From positions 223,272 to 287,271 of the forward strand of contig LSRX01000135.1 of assembly GCA_001939145.1 (NCBI GenBank): a stretch of 64,000 nt of DNA, written 5' to 3'. The position numbers and the translations under genes are program-made. Positions 10,310 to 19,892 of this stretch are shown piece by piece. Each line of letters opens with the position of its first letter. The stretch's first letter is position 1. Below the pieces are notes generated by a model, which worked only from the letters and a program-made list of their open reading frames with translations, made no database searches and had not been told where the DNA came from. The DNA is from Symbiodinium microadriaticum. Lineage: Eukaryota > Sar > Dinophyceae > Suessiales > Symbiodiniaceae.

Positions 10310-10639
10310 TTGTTGGTTTGAAGTTTTCAGGTCTTCAGGGCTTCATCAGGAATTCGGAGTTCAGGGTTTCCGAGTCTATGGGGACTAGGGGCCTGGGGGT
10401 TTAGTGGGTTTGGGGCTTCCGTGTCACTGACGATAAGGACGAAGATGGTTCCGGTGATGATGCCGACAATGCCGTGCTGCTGGCGGCTTAGAGGTATCTT
10501 CCTCGCAGAAGCTGCTCTGGACCCCAGCTTCACGAACGAGCCGAAATTCCCACAACTCAACCCTGGACAGAAGGCCAAGGATCCCTGACCAAAGCCAACC
10601 CACAGCTTCTCTCTTGAATAATGCGCACAAGCCCCCCCC

Positions 10640-10708
10640 CCTATACTCTGTACTGGCTATAAGAAGTTTTATACCCAAAAACTTTATTCTATGATTTCTA
10701 GGCTTTGA
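10640..10708 (-). mobile_element. P1 element, strongly decayed, reverse orientation
   Basis: TATACCCAAAAACTTTATTC then TATGATTTCTAGGCTTT is the reverse of the P1 left arm (TATACCCCAAAACCCTATTC, TAATTATTAAGGCCC). The other half is hardly recognisable. Confidence 0.35.
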
Positions 10709-11519
10709 AAGAACCTCTGATCCCAACAAGCCCCTTCCTAAAACAAACTGTTCTGCGATAAACCCTCTAACGCTTTGCTTTGAATCTTAGATCTGTATAG
10801 CAGCTGTAGTATTTAGAGGCTTTTCAGGACCTATAAAAAAAACAACTATACGTGAACCGAACTACCTGCAAAAAACCGATTTGGCCGTATGCAACTTCAT
10901 GGCTCGCTGCGACCCAGATGCCGTGAAATCTCGAAGGCTATCATCCTGCGAGATTAGGGCTTAGGGTTGAGGGCTTTGGGCTTAGGGTTGAGGGCACATG
11001 GACTGGAATTTTGGAGTTTAGGCGCATAGAGGTTATGGAGGCTGGGGGTCGCGGGGTGGACAAAAGGTCTGAAAGCGTTTTCGCCACTGCTTATGATGGC
11101 TTGCGGTCAGAAAACTTCACGTTAGGGTGAAGCATTGGGGTGTTAGGGGTTGAAGATTTGGCTTTGTGCTTTGCGCAAGGAGCATCCTGCCCTGCGAAAT
11201 CACATTACGATGAACCCCCAAGCCAGGTCTTTCCCACTGTTTGGGCCTACATCCTCAAACCGCACCCCTGCTCCCCCCTCCCCAAAAGAAAAGAACAACA
11301 CACAGCCAAAACCCTGCACCCTGCAGTCCCTGCCCTACCCATTGTAGAACCCAAATCCGCCAGCAAGCAGGTCCTGGAAGAGGCATCTTTCGCCAAACCT
11401 CAGGCATTCGAGGGTGCAGGATTGAGGCTGTTAGGGCACGGGGATTTAGGGATGTGGGGCCTTACTCTTTCTTTGCTTCGGCTTGAGGATGAAGCATGGC
11501 CTGTGGGATTCAAGCTGTA

Positions 11520-11616
11520 CTATAGGGGCCTTGATAAGTAAACAGAGTTTAGGGAATACTATAGTATACTTACAATACAGAACACTTCCGAATAGCATTG
11601 GTAATAAAGACTGCTG
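11520..11616 (+). mobile_element. P1 element, moderately decayed
   Basis: The left end is TATAGGGGCCTTGATAAGTA, and the core TACTATAGTATACTTACAAT keeps the TATACTACAAT block. The right half keeps AGCATTGGTAATAAAGA, but the terminal GGCCCCTACA has been lost. Confidence 0.55.
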
Positions 11617-12012
11617 AATAGCTTGCAGTTATGGGGGCCTCGAAATATAAGGCTTTTGGAACAAGGATTTCTGCGTTGCTTTGCTGCATGGTACAATGAA
11701 GATTCGCATAGCCAGGCTCTCAAGGAGGTTGGCGACACTGCGGTACTTAATGTGACACTTGCTCAGAATACCTCTCCCGAAGCAACCTTCAAACTAGGTT
11801 CTTTTTTGGCTGGGTTTTCCTCGCAATGAAGTGTGTTCCCAATAGTCACTCCTCGTTGAGGAGACCTAATAATCCCCCAATTTCCAGTTGGCGGGCTCGC
11901 TGGTTCACGTGATAGTGCAGAGTGAGTACAAGGCAGGCCCAACCCGTCGCTTTTTGGTGGGGGAGCGCGTCCCCCCCCTCTCCCCCTCTCCCCNTGTCCC
12001 TGCCCCCCGCCC

Positions 12013-12101
12013 AATGAGTGAGTGAATGCATGAATGAATGATTGAATGAACACATGATTGAATGATTGAGTGATTGAATGATTCAGTGATTGATTGATTG
12101 C

Positions 12102-12146
<45 letters not shown>

Positions 12147-12215
12147 GGATTGAATGAATAAATGAATGAACGAATGAATGAATGAATGCATTAAGGAATG
12201 CATGCATGAATGAAT
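12013..12215. repeat. TGAT/TGAA tetranucleotide array
   Basis: The plus strand reads TGAATGAATGATTGATTGATTGA with a central uninterrupted GATT stretch (about 12104-12150) and more variable edges. Minus-strand frames read Ile-Asn-Gln-Ser and His-Ser-Phe-Ile repeats as a consequence, including a 202-codon frame that should not be taken as a gene. Confidence 0.95.
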
Positions 12216-12900
12216 TGCCTGCGTTGCCCGACTCTGGGCGCAGCCCCTTAAATAAACCTCATGAAAGCCTTTAGCTGCAGTTTTGTGCGACCTTGGATCT
12301 TTCTCCGGAAGTTCCTGAAGCCCGAAACGAGACAGCCTAAACCCCAAGCCGTTGAGACCGTAGTTCCTCATATAATTATGATAACAATTCTATGTGTGTG
12401 TGTATATATATATATACATGACGTATGTATACATATGTATATACATATATATGTAGATATAAACTACATGCATATTGGTGGAAGTTTGGGTGCGTGCTTT
12501 TTGCGGCCGCTCCTTTTTGCTCCCGGCCCCTGTCACTGGCGCTGCGAAGATTTTGTGCTGTCCGCCCCCCGCCCCGTCCAGAAGATATGTTTCTTGTTCC
12601 GCCCCTTTCGGCTACCTTACCTTCCACTCTGTGCACCCAAACGCCCACTCGCGGCCGCCGGGCTTTGGCCAAGGGCCTGTCGGCGCAAGTTGGAGGCCCT
12701 AACTCGCGGCGGCGGGCTTGCAAGCGTGGCGGGCAAACAACGATAAAAATGGCTAGAGCACTGCATCGGGTCCAAACAAGGCCGTTGAGGCAGCAGCAAA
12801 ACAAAACCACTACGGACGGCAGCAGGCGTGCGAGCTCGGCGGCAAACAACAAGGCGTCCCGCATCGCCTGCATTGGATCTATAGGGATGCCGACAACCAA
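12216..12900. other. GC-rich unique segment with opposed long frames
   Basis: A TA/TG simple stretch (12390-12470) is followed by distinctly GC-rich sequence with two GCGGCCGC-type sites and no heptamers. Frames of 161, 167 and 174 codons overlap on both strands (12261-12746 plus, 12425-12928 plus, 12376-12900 minus). High GC alone removes stops, so these mutually overlapping frames are weak evidence for coding. No motif is recognised. It differs in base composition from its surroundings and could be a gene remnant. Confidence 0.4.
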
Positions 12901-12904
12901 GCAA

Positions 12905-13070
12905 ACACCGCTTCCCCGTAAACCCTAAGCCCTCAACCCTAAACTCTACACTCTAAACCCTCAGGCCTAAACCCTAAACTAAACCCTGAACCCCAAACCC
13001 CAAACCCTAAACCCTGAACCCTAAACTCTAAACCCCAAGCCACAAAGCCTAAACCCGAAACTCCTCATAA
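12905..13070 (-). repeat. Degenerate CCCTAAA tract
   Basis: Nearly continuous seven-base units (CCCTAAA, CCCTGAA, CCCCAAA, CTCTAAA) over about 160 bp, G-rich strand on minus. Substitutions fall mainly at the third to fifth positions of the heptamer. Confidence 0.85.
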
Positions 13071-13675
13071 AATGCAGCTGGAGCTGCCAGGCCCCTCGGC
13101 CCATCTCCATCTTCTTGATGCCATCGAACTCCACTGAATCCTGTCATCTTACATGATCTTACATGAACATTGTAGGGTTTAGGGGGTCGGGTTGAGGCTC
13201 GTAGGGTTTTAGGATGAGGGGGTGCAGGTTGCGGGGATTGAACTTCAGGATCGTTTGTAAGGCACTCTCCCGGGCCCTGGCGTTCTTGATCTCGGCATTG
13301 GAAAATGCGAACCGCTTCGGGTTTATACTGCTTTTAGCATTTCGTGTGCTTAAAACGTAGGCTCAGCTTGGCTGTCAGCTACAGTATGGCTTAGGGCTTA
13401 AAGGCCTTGGGTTTTAGGTTTTGGGGCGCTTGTGGTTCAGAGTTTGAGGAGGTTTTGGGGTTTAAGGCTCATAGGTCCGTGACGGGTTCAACCGCAGATT
13501 TGTGCAAAGGGCCTGAGTCTAGGATTCCGAAGCGCCAAGTTAGATTCCCAGAACGAAGCCCTTCAAGACCCAAGCCCTAAACCCTAAATGCATGACCTCA
13601 AACGTTCCCGCGCCTAAATTGTTAGTTCGACTCTGAGCTCGGGCTGCAGGGAGTTCTGTCGTATGGGTCCATATT
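13071..13675. repeat. Decayed TTTAGGG DNA
   Basis: The strand flips relative to the preceding tract: TTTAGGG variants (GGGTTTAGGGGG, TTTTAGGAT, CTTAGGGCTTAAAGG) are now on plus. A CCCTAAACCCTAAA patch returns at 13575-13590. No gene is seen. Confidence 0.65.
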
Positions 13676-13965
13676 GGATGCGCATTGGTATCAGCATTAG
13701 CGCTATTAGCATTGGTGCATTAATATCAGCATTAGTACTGGCACTGAACGCATATTAGTATACACACTCGTATTAATACTAGTGTGTAGTATTTTAGTAT
13801 TTGCATTTGGTATTTGGTATTTAGTGCGTAGTCTTCAGGATTCATTACTAGTATTTGTACTAAACTATCGTATTCGTATTATGTAGTGTTGGCATTAGAA
13901 TTAGCACTTGTATCCATAACCATTAGTACTAGTGTTTGAAAATACTCGTAATAATTATTATTGTC
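13676..13965. repeat. Cryptic ATTAGT/ATTAGC simple-sequence block
   Basis: AT-rich sequence with recurring ATTAG, ATTGGT, AGTATT and TAGTAC words in loose 3- and 6-base phase, for example ATTAGCGCTATTAGCATTGG. No two neighbouring units are identical. Best read as a very old ACT/AAT trinucleotide array. Confidence 0.7.
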
Positions 13966-13997
13966 ACGTTGTTAATTAATAGATACCCCTAAATCGG

Positions 13998-14086
13998 AGG
14001 CCTCAAAAGGTGGGATGAAGATAGGTAGGATTAAGGATCCCTTATATAAGGACTATTATTCGGGAGTATCCCACCTACTAAAGCCT
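13998..14086 (+). mobile_element. P5 MITE-like element, copy 2
   Basis: The 19-base ends AGGCCTCAAAAGGTGGGAT and ATCCCACCTACTAAAGCCT are inverted complements with few mismatches. The 89-bp unit holds GGTAGGATTAAGGATCCC and TTATATAAG inside. The same layout occurs at 8882-8967. Confidence 0.7.
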
Positions 14087-14392
14087 AAGCCCTGAACCCT
14101 TGGCGCCTCATCTTCCTCAGAGCTGTCCTCCTGGAATGCTTCAAGTTCCTCCTCGGTCGCCGACTGTAGCTTCAGGAGGCATCCTGCTGTCCATGGTTTA
14201 GGGTTTAGGGCTTAAAGGGTTAAAGGTTTAGGCTTTAGGGTTCGTGGCCTGGGGTTTTTCGGGTTCTGAAGGGCTTTTGGTTTAGGGTTGGTTTGGGGTA
14301 ATTAGGTGTTTAATGATTTGTGACTCGGGGCTTTTGGTAAGGGCCCAAACACCAGGGCTTTCGGAAACACCTAGCATACCCTGAACCTAAAC

Positions 14393-14556
14393 CTGCACCT
14401 CAAGCTCCCAAAACCCTAAACTTTCTATCCCATCCACGATCATCCACGCCAACGCCCCGCGGGCATTGCTCGGCGGGATCGCGTATGCCCAACGCGGAGA
14501 AGATGGCATCGTGGGGATGTCTCTCGGTCCGCTCTTGTCGTTCCCGAAAGACTCCG
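14393..14556 (+). CDS. Unrecognised candidate exon
   Basis: The plus-strand frame contains IIHANAPRALLGGIAYAQRG and then GIVGMSLGPLLSFPKDS before a stop near 14610. Codons strongly favour C or G at the third base, unlike the flanks. The left side grades into CCCTAAA-like DNA and the start is not defined. Two minus-strand frames cover the same interval (14387-14692 and 14400-14684). No family is recognised. It may be an exon, a remnant, or an effect of local GC. Confidence 0.2.
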
Positions 14557-14699
14557 GGCAGACCACCACCGTTGCCGACTCCCACTCGTCGATATGCGGC
14601 TGAAATCTCGTCCAGACTGACGATGATAATGAACGGTCGCGTCCTGGCCTGCCCTGGCGGTCCATTGTCGTCAGGCTCCCGCACGGACCCATAGCCTTC

Positions 14700-15235
14700 T
14701 AGGTGCTGCCTTGCGGACTTCCAGGCACCTGAACTCGAAACCCTGCAACTATACTGTAGGCACCTTATTACAAAACCTTGGTCCTATATACCCAGAAATA
14801 TTAGAATTCATATAAAGAATCCGAATAAAGGTTCCTGCGTTGAAAGGTCTTTGGGTCCATTCGGACCTGGCCTGCCAGATGTGCCTGGCTCGGATTCCCT
14901 GGGTATCTGGGGCTGTTGGAGATGAACTGTTAAAGGATTTAGTTTAAGTTACCACAACAAGGAAACCCCATTATTTACTATAGATCCCTATTATGGAAAC
15001 TGTAAGTTAAATCCCTTAACAAGAACACAACAACTTCTGTGCCAAGACAGACAGCTATCATCGCTGGGCATGAAATGGGTCTTGCTGGACCGGGATTTAG
15101 GTGCATATCAAACCGCAACTATGGACTTGACAGTTAAGGGCTGAGGAAGTTTACACACTGTCAAGGCGGCGGGAATTTCTCGCCCTCCTATCAAGATCCA
15201 GAAGTACACCTTGAGGAAAGGTGCAAATTTGAGTA
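14700..15235. other. Intergenic DNA holding a P2 element
   Basis: Mostly unique. The part 14752-14820 has faint resemblance to a reversed P1 (CTGTAGGCACCTTATTAC and TATACCCAGAAATATTAGAA) but too little to annotate separately. The P2 element occupies 14926-15023. Confidence 0.45.
14926..15023 (+). mobile_element. P2 MITE-like palindrome, copy 1
   Basis: 98 bp with inverted ends: CTGTTAAAGGATTTAGTTTA on the left against TAAGTTAAATCCCTTAACAA on the right. The centre reads ATTTACTATAGATCCC, then TATTATGG. A second 98-bp copy with the same centre lies at 56149-56246, so this is a dispersed family and not a chance hairpin. Confidence 0.7.
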
Positions 15236-15835
15236 GAGCTTGGAACCCTAAACCCTAAACTCCCCTAAACCCTAAACCCTAAACCCTAATGCCCGAATCC
15301 TGAATTTGCCCTGAACCTTGAACCAAGATGCTGCCGGCACCCCGAAGACTGAACCCTACACCTCAGAAACCCCTATATAAACCCTAATTTTTTAGACACA
15401 TGAAACCTTTATTAAGTAAGCCCCAAGCCCCCTAAACCCTACATCCTAAACCCTAAAACCTTAAGCCCTCAATCCCTTAAACCCCAAGCCCTCTAAACCT
15501 TAACTCCCTAATACCCTAAACCTTATCTTTAAAACCTTAAGCCCCTCATCCCCTAAGCCCTAAATCCTAAACCCTGAAGCCTTGAACCCTTAATCCCCTA
15601 GATCCTAAATCCTTAACCCTAAACCTAACCCCTAAATCCGCTAAATCCTACACCCTAAAACCTTAATGAAGCCCTAGCCCCCTAAACCCTGCAAACCCTA
15701 ACTCCTAAACCCTCAAACCTTAAGCCGCTAATACCCTAAACCTTATAAACCTATAGTTCCTAAACCAGCCCCAGTTACAAAACTCCTAAAGCCCAAACGC
15801 CAAAGCCCCAGCCCGAACTCCCAGCCGCTAATTTG
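15236..15835 (-). repeat. Long degenerate CCCTAAA block
   Basis: From 15243 to 15290 the units are near perfect. From 15400 to 15800 almost the whole sequence can be parsed as variant heptamers (CCCTAAA, CCTTAAG, CCCCTAA, TCCTAAA), often with one extra base shifting the phase. G-rich strand is minus. This is the clearest example of how the background arises from telomere-type repeats. Confidence 0.85.
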
Positions 15836-15851
15836 TAGGGTTTGAGGTTTC

Positions 15852-15930
15852 GTGGCCTTAACGATTAGACTAGGGTTTTGGGGTGCCTCCTTGTATAACT
15901 AAACTAAGAAACCCTAAGAATATAATTTTG
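15852..15930 (+). mobile_element. P1 left-half copy
   Basis: TGGCCTTAACGATTAGACTA then GGGTTTTGGGGTG gives a well-preserved left arm. The middle keeps ACTAAACTAAGAAACCCTAA, after which similarity fades. Confidence 0.55.
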
Positions 15931-16009
15931 TGGCAGGTTATGGCAGAAGTACATGTAAGGGAACCTCAAGAGTTGCATGTTTGCTGCACATTATGAAGTA
16001 GCGATGTTA

Positions 16010-16098
16010 ATTGAGGAGCCCTTAGAACAGTATTTTGGGGCACCGGATGGTACGATTAATTAAGGAGCCGAAAGGATACTCTTGGTAACTGTTCTGGA
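16010..16098 (+). mobile_element. P1 element, decayed
   Basis: CCCTTAGAACAGTATTTTGG then GGC, then TTAATTAAGGAGCCGAAAGG, then ATACTCTTGGTAACTGTTCTGG keeps the P1 order and spacing. It lies about 80 bp after another P1 half-copy and runs directly into a CCCTAAA triplet at 16098. Confidence 0.5.
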
Positions 16099-17284
16099 CC
16101 CTAAACCCTAAACCCTAAACCATTTATATATCGCTTCGAGCCCAAGCCCTTCAACTCAGGCCTTCGATGACGAAGACGAGCTCTTCTTCAAGCTGTCCTT
16201 CCTGGTACAGCTGTTGAGGGTTTAGGGTTTATAGGGGTTTAGGGCTTGTAGGGGTTTAGGGGTTATAGGGTTTAGGATTTTTAGGGGTTTAGGGTTTACA
16301 GGGCTTTAAGGGTCTGGGATTTAGTGCTGGTTGCAGTGGAGAGTCAAGGTTTACGGAGCGCTTAGAGTTCAGGGTTCCTGGTTGAGCGCCCGACCGCTTG
16401 AAAGTATACAAGGCAGGGTTTCTGAGTGTGATGTTTCTCTAGCCTCTGCGAGGATGCCAGCTTCTTTGTAGGATAAGAAGGCTTGTATGTCTTACACTCC
16501 GAACCCCAGAGACCCTAGTCGACGACAGCGCCCATAACATTGTTGCTGATGCTGATACTTCTTCTACCTACGGTACGGCACAGTCACAGTTTAGGTCGTG
16601 GACTGCTGTTCTCAATGCTATTCATGAGCCCCCTTTGACTGCAAGTCGTATTTGTGTCGGCACTTCTCCTCGAGAGCGCCTCCTTGAGGATCGGCAGTAG
16701 GGGGACCCCAACTGCAAGTAATGTTGCCCCTCACACCGATGTAAGTCCCTCATATCCCGTGATGTTAACAAACCCTAAACCCCAAAACCCTAAGCCCTGA
16801 ACCCTAAACCCTGAACAAACCTCAATTTTTTGTCAAATCTGAAGATACACTGCTGTGCTTCGTCCTATTCCGTTACATTCGTCGCAACCAAATGCAACCG
16901 AAACGTCTGGGGTTTAAGGTTCCAGCTTTTGGGTTGAGGGTTTGGGGTGTAGCGGCCTGATGACAGTCTCGGAGGGTTCTGTACATGAAAACAGCGCACG
17001 ATAAAGGGACTCTGTGTGACCCTCGTCTCATGATGCCTCAACGACGAGATCACCAGCAAGGGATTGGACCTCAGGGGAGCAATTACCAAAGATAAGACTG
17101 GACACCACAATATGATAGTTGCGCCCACAGCTGACACACAGCTGCAGAATGACGAATTCAAACGAAGGATGGCGATACCGAATCTCATAACTCATGACCA
17201 ACCCACAACCATGCGCATGTGGGTCACCATGCACGGGAAAGGTGGCGAGCAGCTTTCTCCGGAAGCGCCGTACAACACAGCAAC
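16099..17284. other. Heptamer-derived then unique intergenic DNA
   Basis: Heptamers switch from CCCTAAA (16098-16125) to a long TTTAGGG-like stretch (16215-16390), then CCCTAAA again (16770-16820). The segments 16480-16760 and 16950-17280 are heptamer-poor and unique, and hold short frames without recognisable motifs. Confidence 0.55.
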
Positions 17285-17441
17285 AACACGAATCAAGATC
17301 ACCATCAGCGCCAACACAAGCACCGGCACTGACAACAGCACCATCACCACCACAACCAACAGCACAAATTAGAGCGACAGCAGCAGCGAAACCCACCACC
17401 GCAAGCACGACAACCGCAGCCAAACGATGCCGATGATCATC

Positions 17442-17482
<41 letters not shown>

Positions 17483-17493
17483 CGACGACGACG

Positions 17494-17545
<52 letters not shown>

Positions 17546-17560
17546 CTCACCATCGTCACC
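17285..17560. repeat. CAA/CAG/ACC trinucleotide block, core (CAA)n
   Basis: A cryptic CAC/CAA/AGC region (17285-17430) leads into an uninterrupted CAA run with a short CGA insert (about 17438-17545). Frames read poly-Asn, poly-Gln, poly-Thr or, on minus, poly-Leu. No unique coding flank continues in the same frame on plus. Confidence 0.9.
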
Positions 17561-17571
17561 ATCCATCATCG

Positions 17572-17916
17572 TCAGCAGCACCGAACGGCGGCGACCGCAG
17601 AAACGGCAATGATAACGACAAACACCCCAAGGCAGCATCGATAGAAGCAATGCATGAAAAAAATACACAAATGGCGACAGTAACCAGAAGCGCAGTTTAC
17701 AATCAGTTCTAACAGTCCAGCAACGATGCCACGAGCGGCTGTTCTAAATTTGACAGCACGGCTAGAAGCTCCATGCCATACTCTAGGCCTGTCGCATTTT
17801 AAGTTGTTCGAGGCTGCACAGATCTTTGCAGACAAGCCTACAAGTTCTGCATCTACATCAAGTTTTTTGATTGGCTCATTGATTGATGAAGTGGTTTGAG
17901 ACAAGTTGGGGGTCAA
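17572..17916 (-). CDS. Unrecognised candidate small protein or exon
   Basis: A 114-codon minus-strand frame of unique sequence beginning at a TTG (no ATG in frame at its start). The first 80 residues are protein-like and polar, with EPIKKLDVDAELVGLSAK. The C-terminal 30 are hydrophobic and could span a membrane (around CLGVFVVIIAVSAVAAV). It ends just before the CAA block. No domain is recognised and no start signal is evident. Confidence 0.2.
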   Translation of the reverse strand: MTPNLSQTTSSINEPIKKLDVDAELVGLSAKICAASNNLKCDRPRVWHGASSRAVKFRTAARGIVAGLLELIVNCASGYCRHLCIFFMHCFYRCCLGVFVVIIAVSAVAAVRCC

Positions 17917-18004
17917 GCATACACGTCAAACTATAGATGTAAATATGCGTCTAAAACTAGATGTACTTCAGCAAACAAACAAACTACATAAATAAACACG
18001 TGAA

Positions 18005-18152
18005 CACATGTGTTCGTATACATATATATATATATATATTATATGTTAATATGTATGTATATATTTATCTATTTATTTGATTATTTATTTATTTAGTAGT
18101 TAGTTAGTTGTATACATACAAGTTTATATACCACCTTGCTTATAGTGAAATA

Positions 18153-18184
<32 letters not shown>

Positions 18185-18186
18185 CA
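18005..18186. repeat. AT-rich simple block (TA)n, (TATT)n, (TG)n
   Basis: Two TA runs (about 18022-18045 and 18155-18172) bracket TATTTATT-type tetranucleotides, and the second ends in a TG run. No gene. Such AT-rich tracts are otherwise rare in this moderately GC-balanced window. Confidence 0.9.
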
Positions 18187-19640
18187 TTTTCACTTTGACT
18201 GCCCTCCAGCTCATCTTCGACAGGTAAGTCTAAACTCTACGCCTACAGCTCCCAATTCCCAAAACCCCACTCTCATACTCCTAAGTGCACTACACATGGA
18301 AACCTGAACAAAAATAGAGGGCCTAAGCCCCCCCCCCCAAAGCCGAAAATCAACACAGCCGGCCGAGCCCACGGCCCAATTAAATGCTGATGCCAGCCTC
18401 GGCTCAAAAGAGGGGGCAGCTTGGGCTCAGGTTCAGGGGTTAGGAGCCACTCTAACTGAGGAATCACATGCCTTGCTCCAACAGGAGGCTTGTAAGCTAC
18501 AGGTAGAGGCTTTGGGTACAGGTTTCCTGAAGTTGAAGGCTTGGTCACACAACTTGAGCCCATACTAGGACCTAGGCACGAGGACTTAGGGTCCAGGGCA
18601 CCTGCATACTATAGAAAACTAAATAGTTTCCAAAATGATTCCTTAGGGTTCCTTATTATATGTAGACTACAAAGGGGCCCAAAACCCTACTATAAAATTA
18701 CTAAGGCCCCTACATTACCCAGCCAGGTCTGCTCAGACTGCACCCGCCATTTAATCCCTCACTGAACCCCCTGCGCCCATGCTCAGACTGCAAGCTCTCG
18801 AAGCGCTAATGCATGCCTTAGAAGCCCTCGAAAGCGCACACACTTCAAATTACCAGCAGAACCTAGCAAAGAAGCCTGAATAGTCAGACGACTCAGACGA
18901 GCATTCTGGCAGTTTCTATTTACTAGACATATCAGAAGGAAGCGCTGAGGAATATTGCAAGCTGTTCGGGCTTGTGTTGCAGAACCCTCCCTCAACCCTG
19001 AAACCCTTTTAGAACCCATATGGAGCTATTGAACCCTGACAGAACCCTTATATCCCTAAACCCCGAAGCCTGAACCCTCAACTTTACAGCGCCGGCTCAA
19101 GCCATGTTGCTGGCTCACAAAACCTTCTGGGGCTTCCTGCGCCCGAAAAAGCTGGATTTGCTCGGGACAAAAAGGGGATTCTATGGAGTTCTGTCGGGCT
19201 TTTTCGAGCGATCATGGATTTTATAAGGCTTGGGGGTGTTGCCTAGGGGGCTGGATGCAAATTTAGTGCAGGGCGTCAAGCTTCAGCGCTTTAGGGCTGC
19301 TAGGCGTGTTTCTGTTTTGGAGTCTGGTGATTCGGCTTTAAGGGTGCAGGGTACCCTAAACCCTGAAGAGTACTGAGGGCTTCCGTGTTTCAGGGCCGAG
19401 GCTGCAGACTTTCAGGGTTCTCCGCTAGGCGTTCTACTTAGGGCTTTGAGGGTTTTGAAAGTTTTCAGGGTTGAACTCTGGTGCTCTTTGAGCTTCGGAA
19501 CTGAAACCTATGTGGGTTAGCAGCTTTAGGGCTCAAAAAACCCTACACTCTACACCCTAAACCCGAGAAGAGGTCAAGGCTTTCGCCTTTAGTGAATTTT
19601 TTTTAATTTACGGGGTGCCTGGAGTTCTGCAAGAAGCCCC
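18187..19640. other. Heptamer-derived and unique intergenic DNA
   Basis: Short CCCTAAA patches recur around 19000-19080 and 19550, with TTTAGGG variants around 19260-19480. Minus-strand frames at 18273-18563 and 18783-19019 show no recognisable family. A P1 copy lies at 18600-18718. Confidence 0.5.
18600..18718 (-). mobile_element. P1 MITE-like element, reverse orientation, full length
   Basis: On minus it begins TAATGTAGGGGCCTTAGTAA then TAGTAGGGTTTTGGGCC, keeps TATAATAAGGAACCCTAAGG, and fades towards its right end (CTATAGTATGCAGG). The left terminus is one of the cleanest in the window and supports TAATGTAGGGGCCT as the family end. Confidence 0.7.
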
Positions 19641-19707
19641 CTTAAAGAGTACCATAGTGTCCCCTTTAAAGGGTACTCGCGGGTTCTAGAATAGGGTCCC
19701 CTTTAGA
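19637..19707. mobile_element. P3 repeat, copy 1
   Basis: It contains GTCCCCTTTAAAGGGTACTC, then GGTTCTAGAATAGGGTCCCC and TTTAGA, after an opening CCCCCTTAAAGAGTACCATAG. Blocks of the same words recur at 25559-25636 and 50511-50611. CCCTTTAAAGGG is self-complementary. Confidence 0.55.
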
Positions 19708-19794
19708 CTTTGGGGTTCTAGTTTGGGGTTTAGGGTTGACGGTCCAGGGCTTGAAGGTGCACTAGAGACGAGCCAAGACTGGTAGAGGTGACCA

Positions 19795-19892
19795 TTGGGC
19801 CTCACAACTAGTCTAGGGTTATGGTACGATACTGGTATGAACAATCGGGGCAATATTGACCACTACCACTCAGGTCCCTACATTCTGCGGCG
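19795..19892 (+). mobile_element. P1 element, decayed but full span
   Basis: GGGCCTCACAACTAGTCTAG then GGTTATGGTACGATACTG gives the left arm and core. The right end is ACTCAGGTCCCTACATT, so the terminus is well preserved while the middle has lost the GGAACCCC block. Confidence 0.5.

Larger units (their letters stand above)
10310..11990. other. Mixed heptamer-derived and unique intergenic DNA
   Basis: Decayed heptamers of both strands alternate with unique sequence. The longest frame (11140-11541, 133 codons) runs partly through heptamer-like DNA, and two other plus-strand frames overlap it, so it is not called as a gene. An N lies at 11994 in a C-rich run. Confidence 0.55.

Noticed and set aside
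12376..12928. Three overlapping long frames as genes
   Set aside because: They overlap on both strands in GC-rich DNA, include a TA-repeat tail in one case, and show no recognised motif. Kept only as a compositional island.
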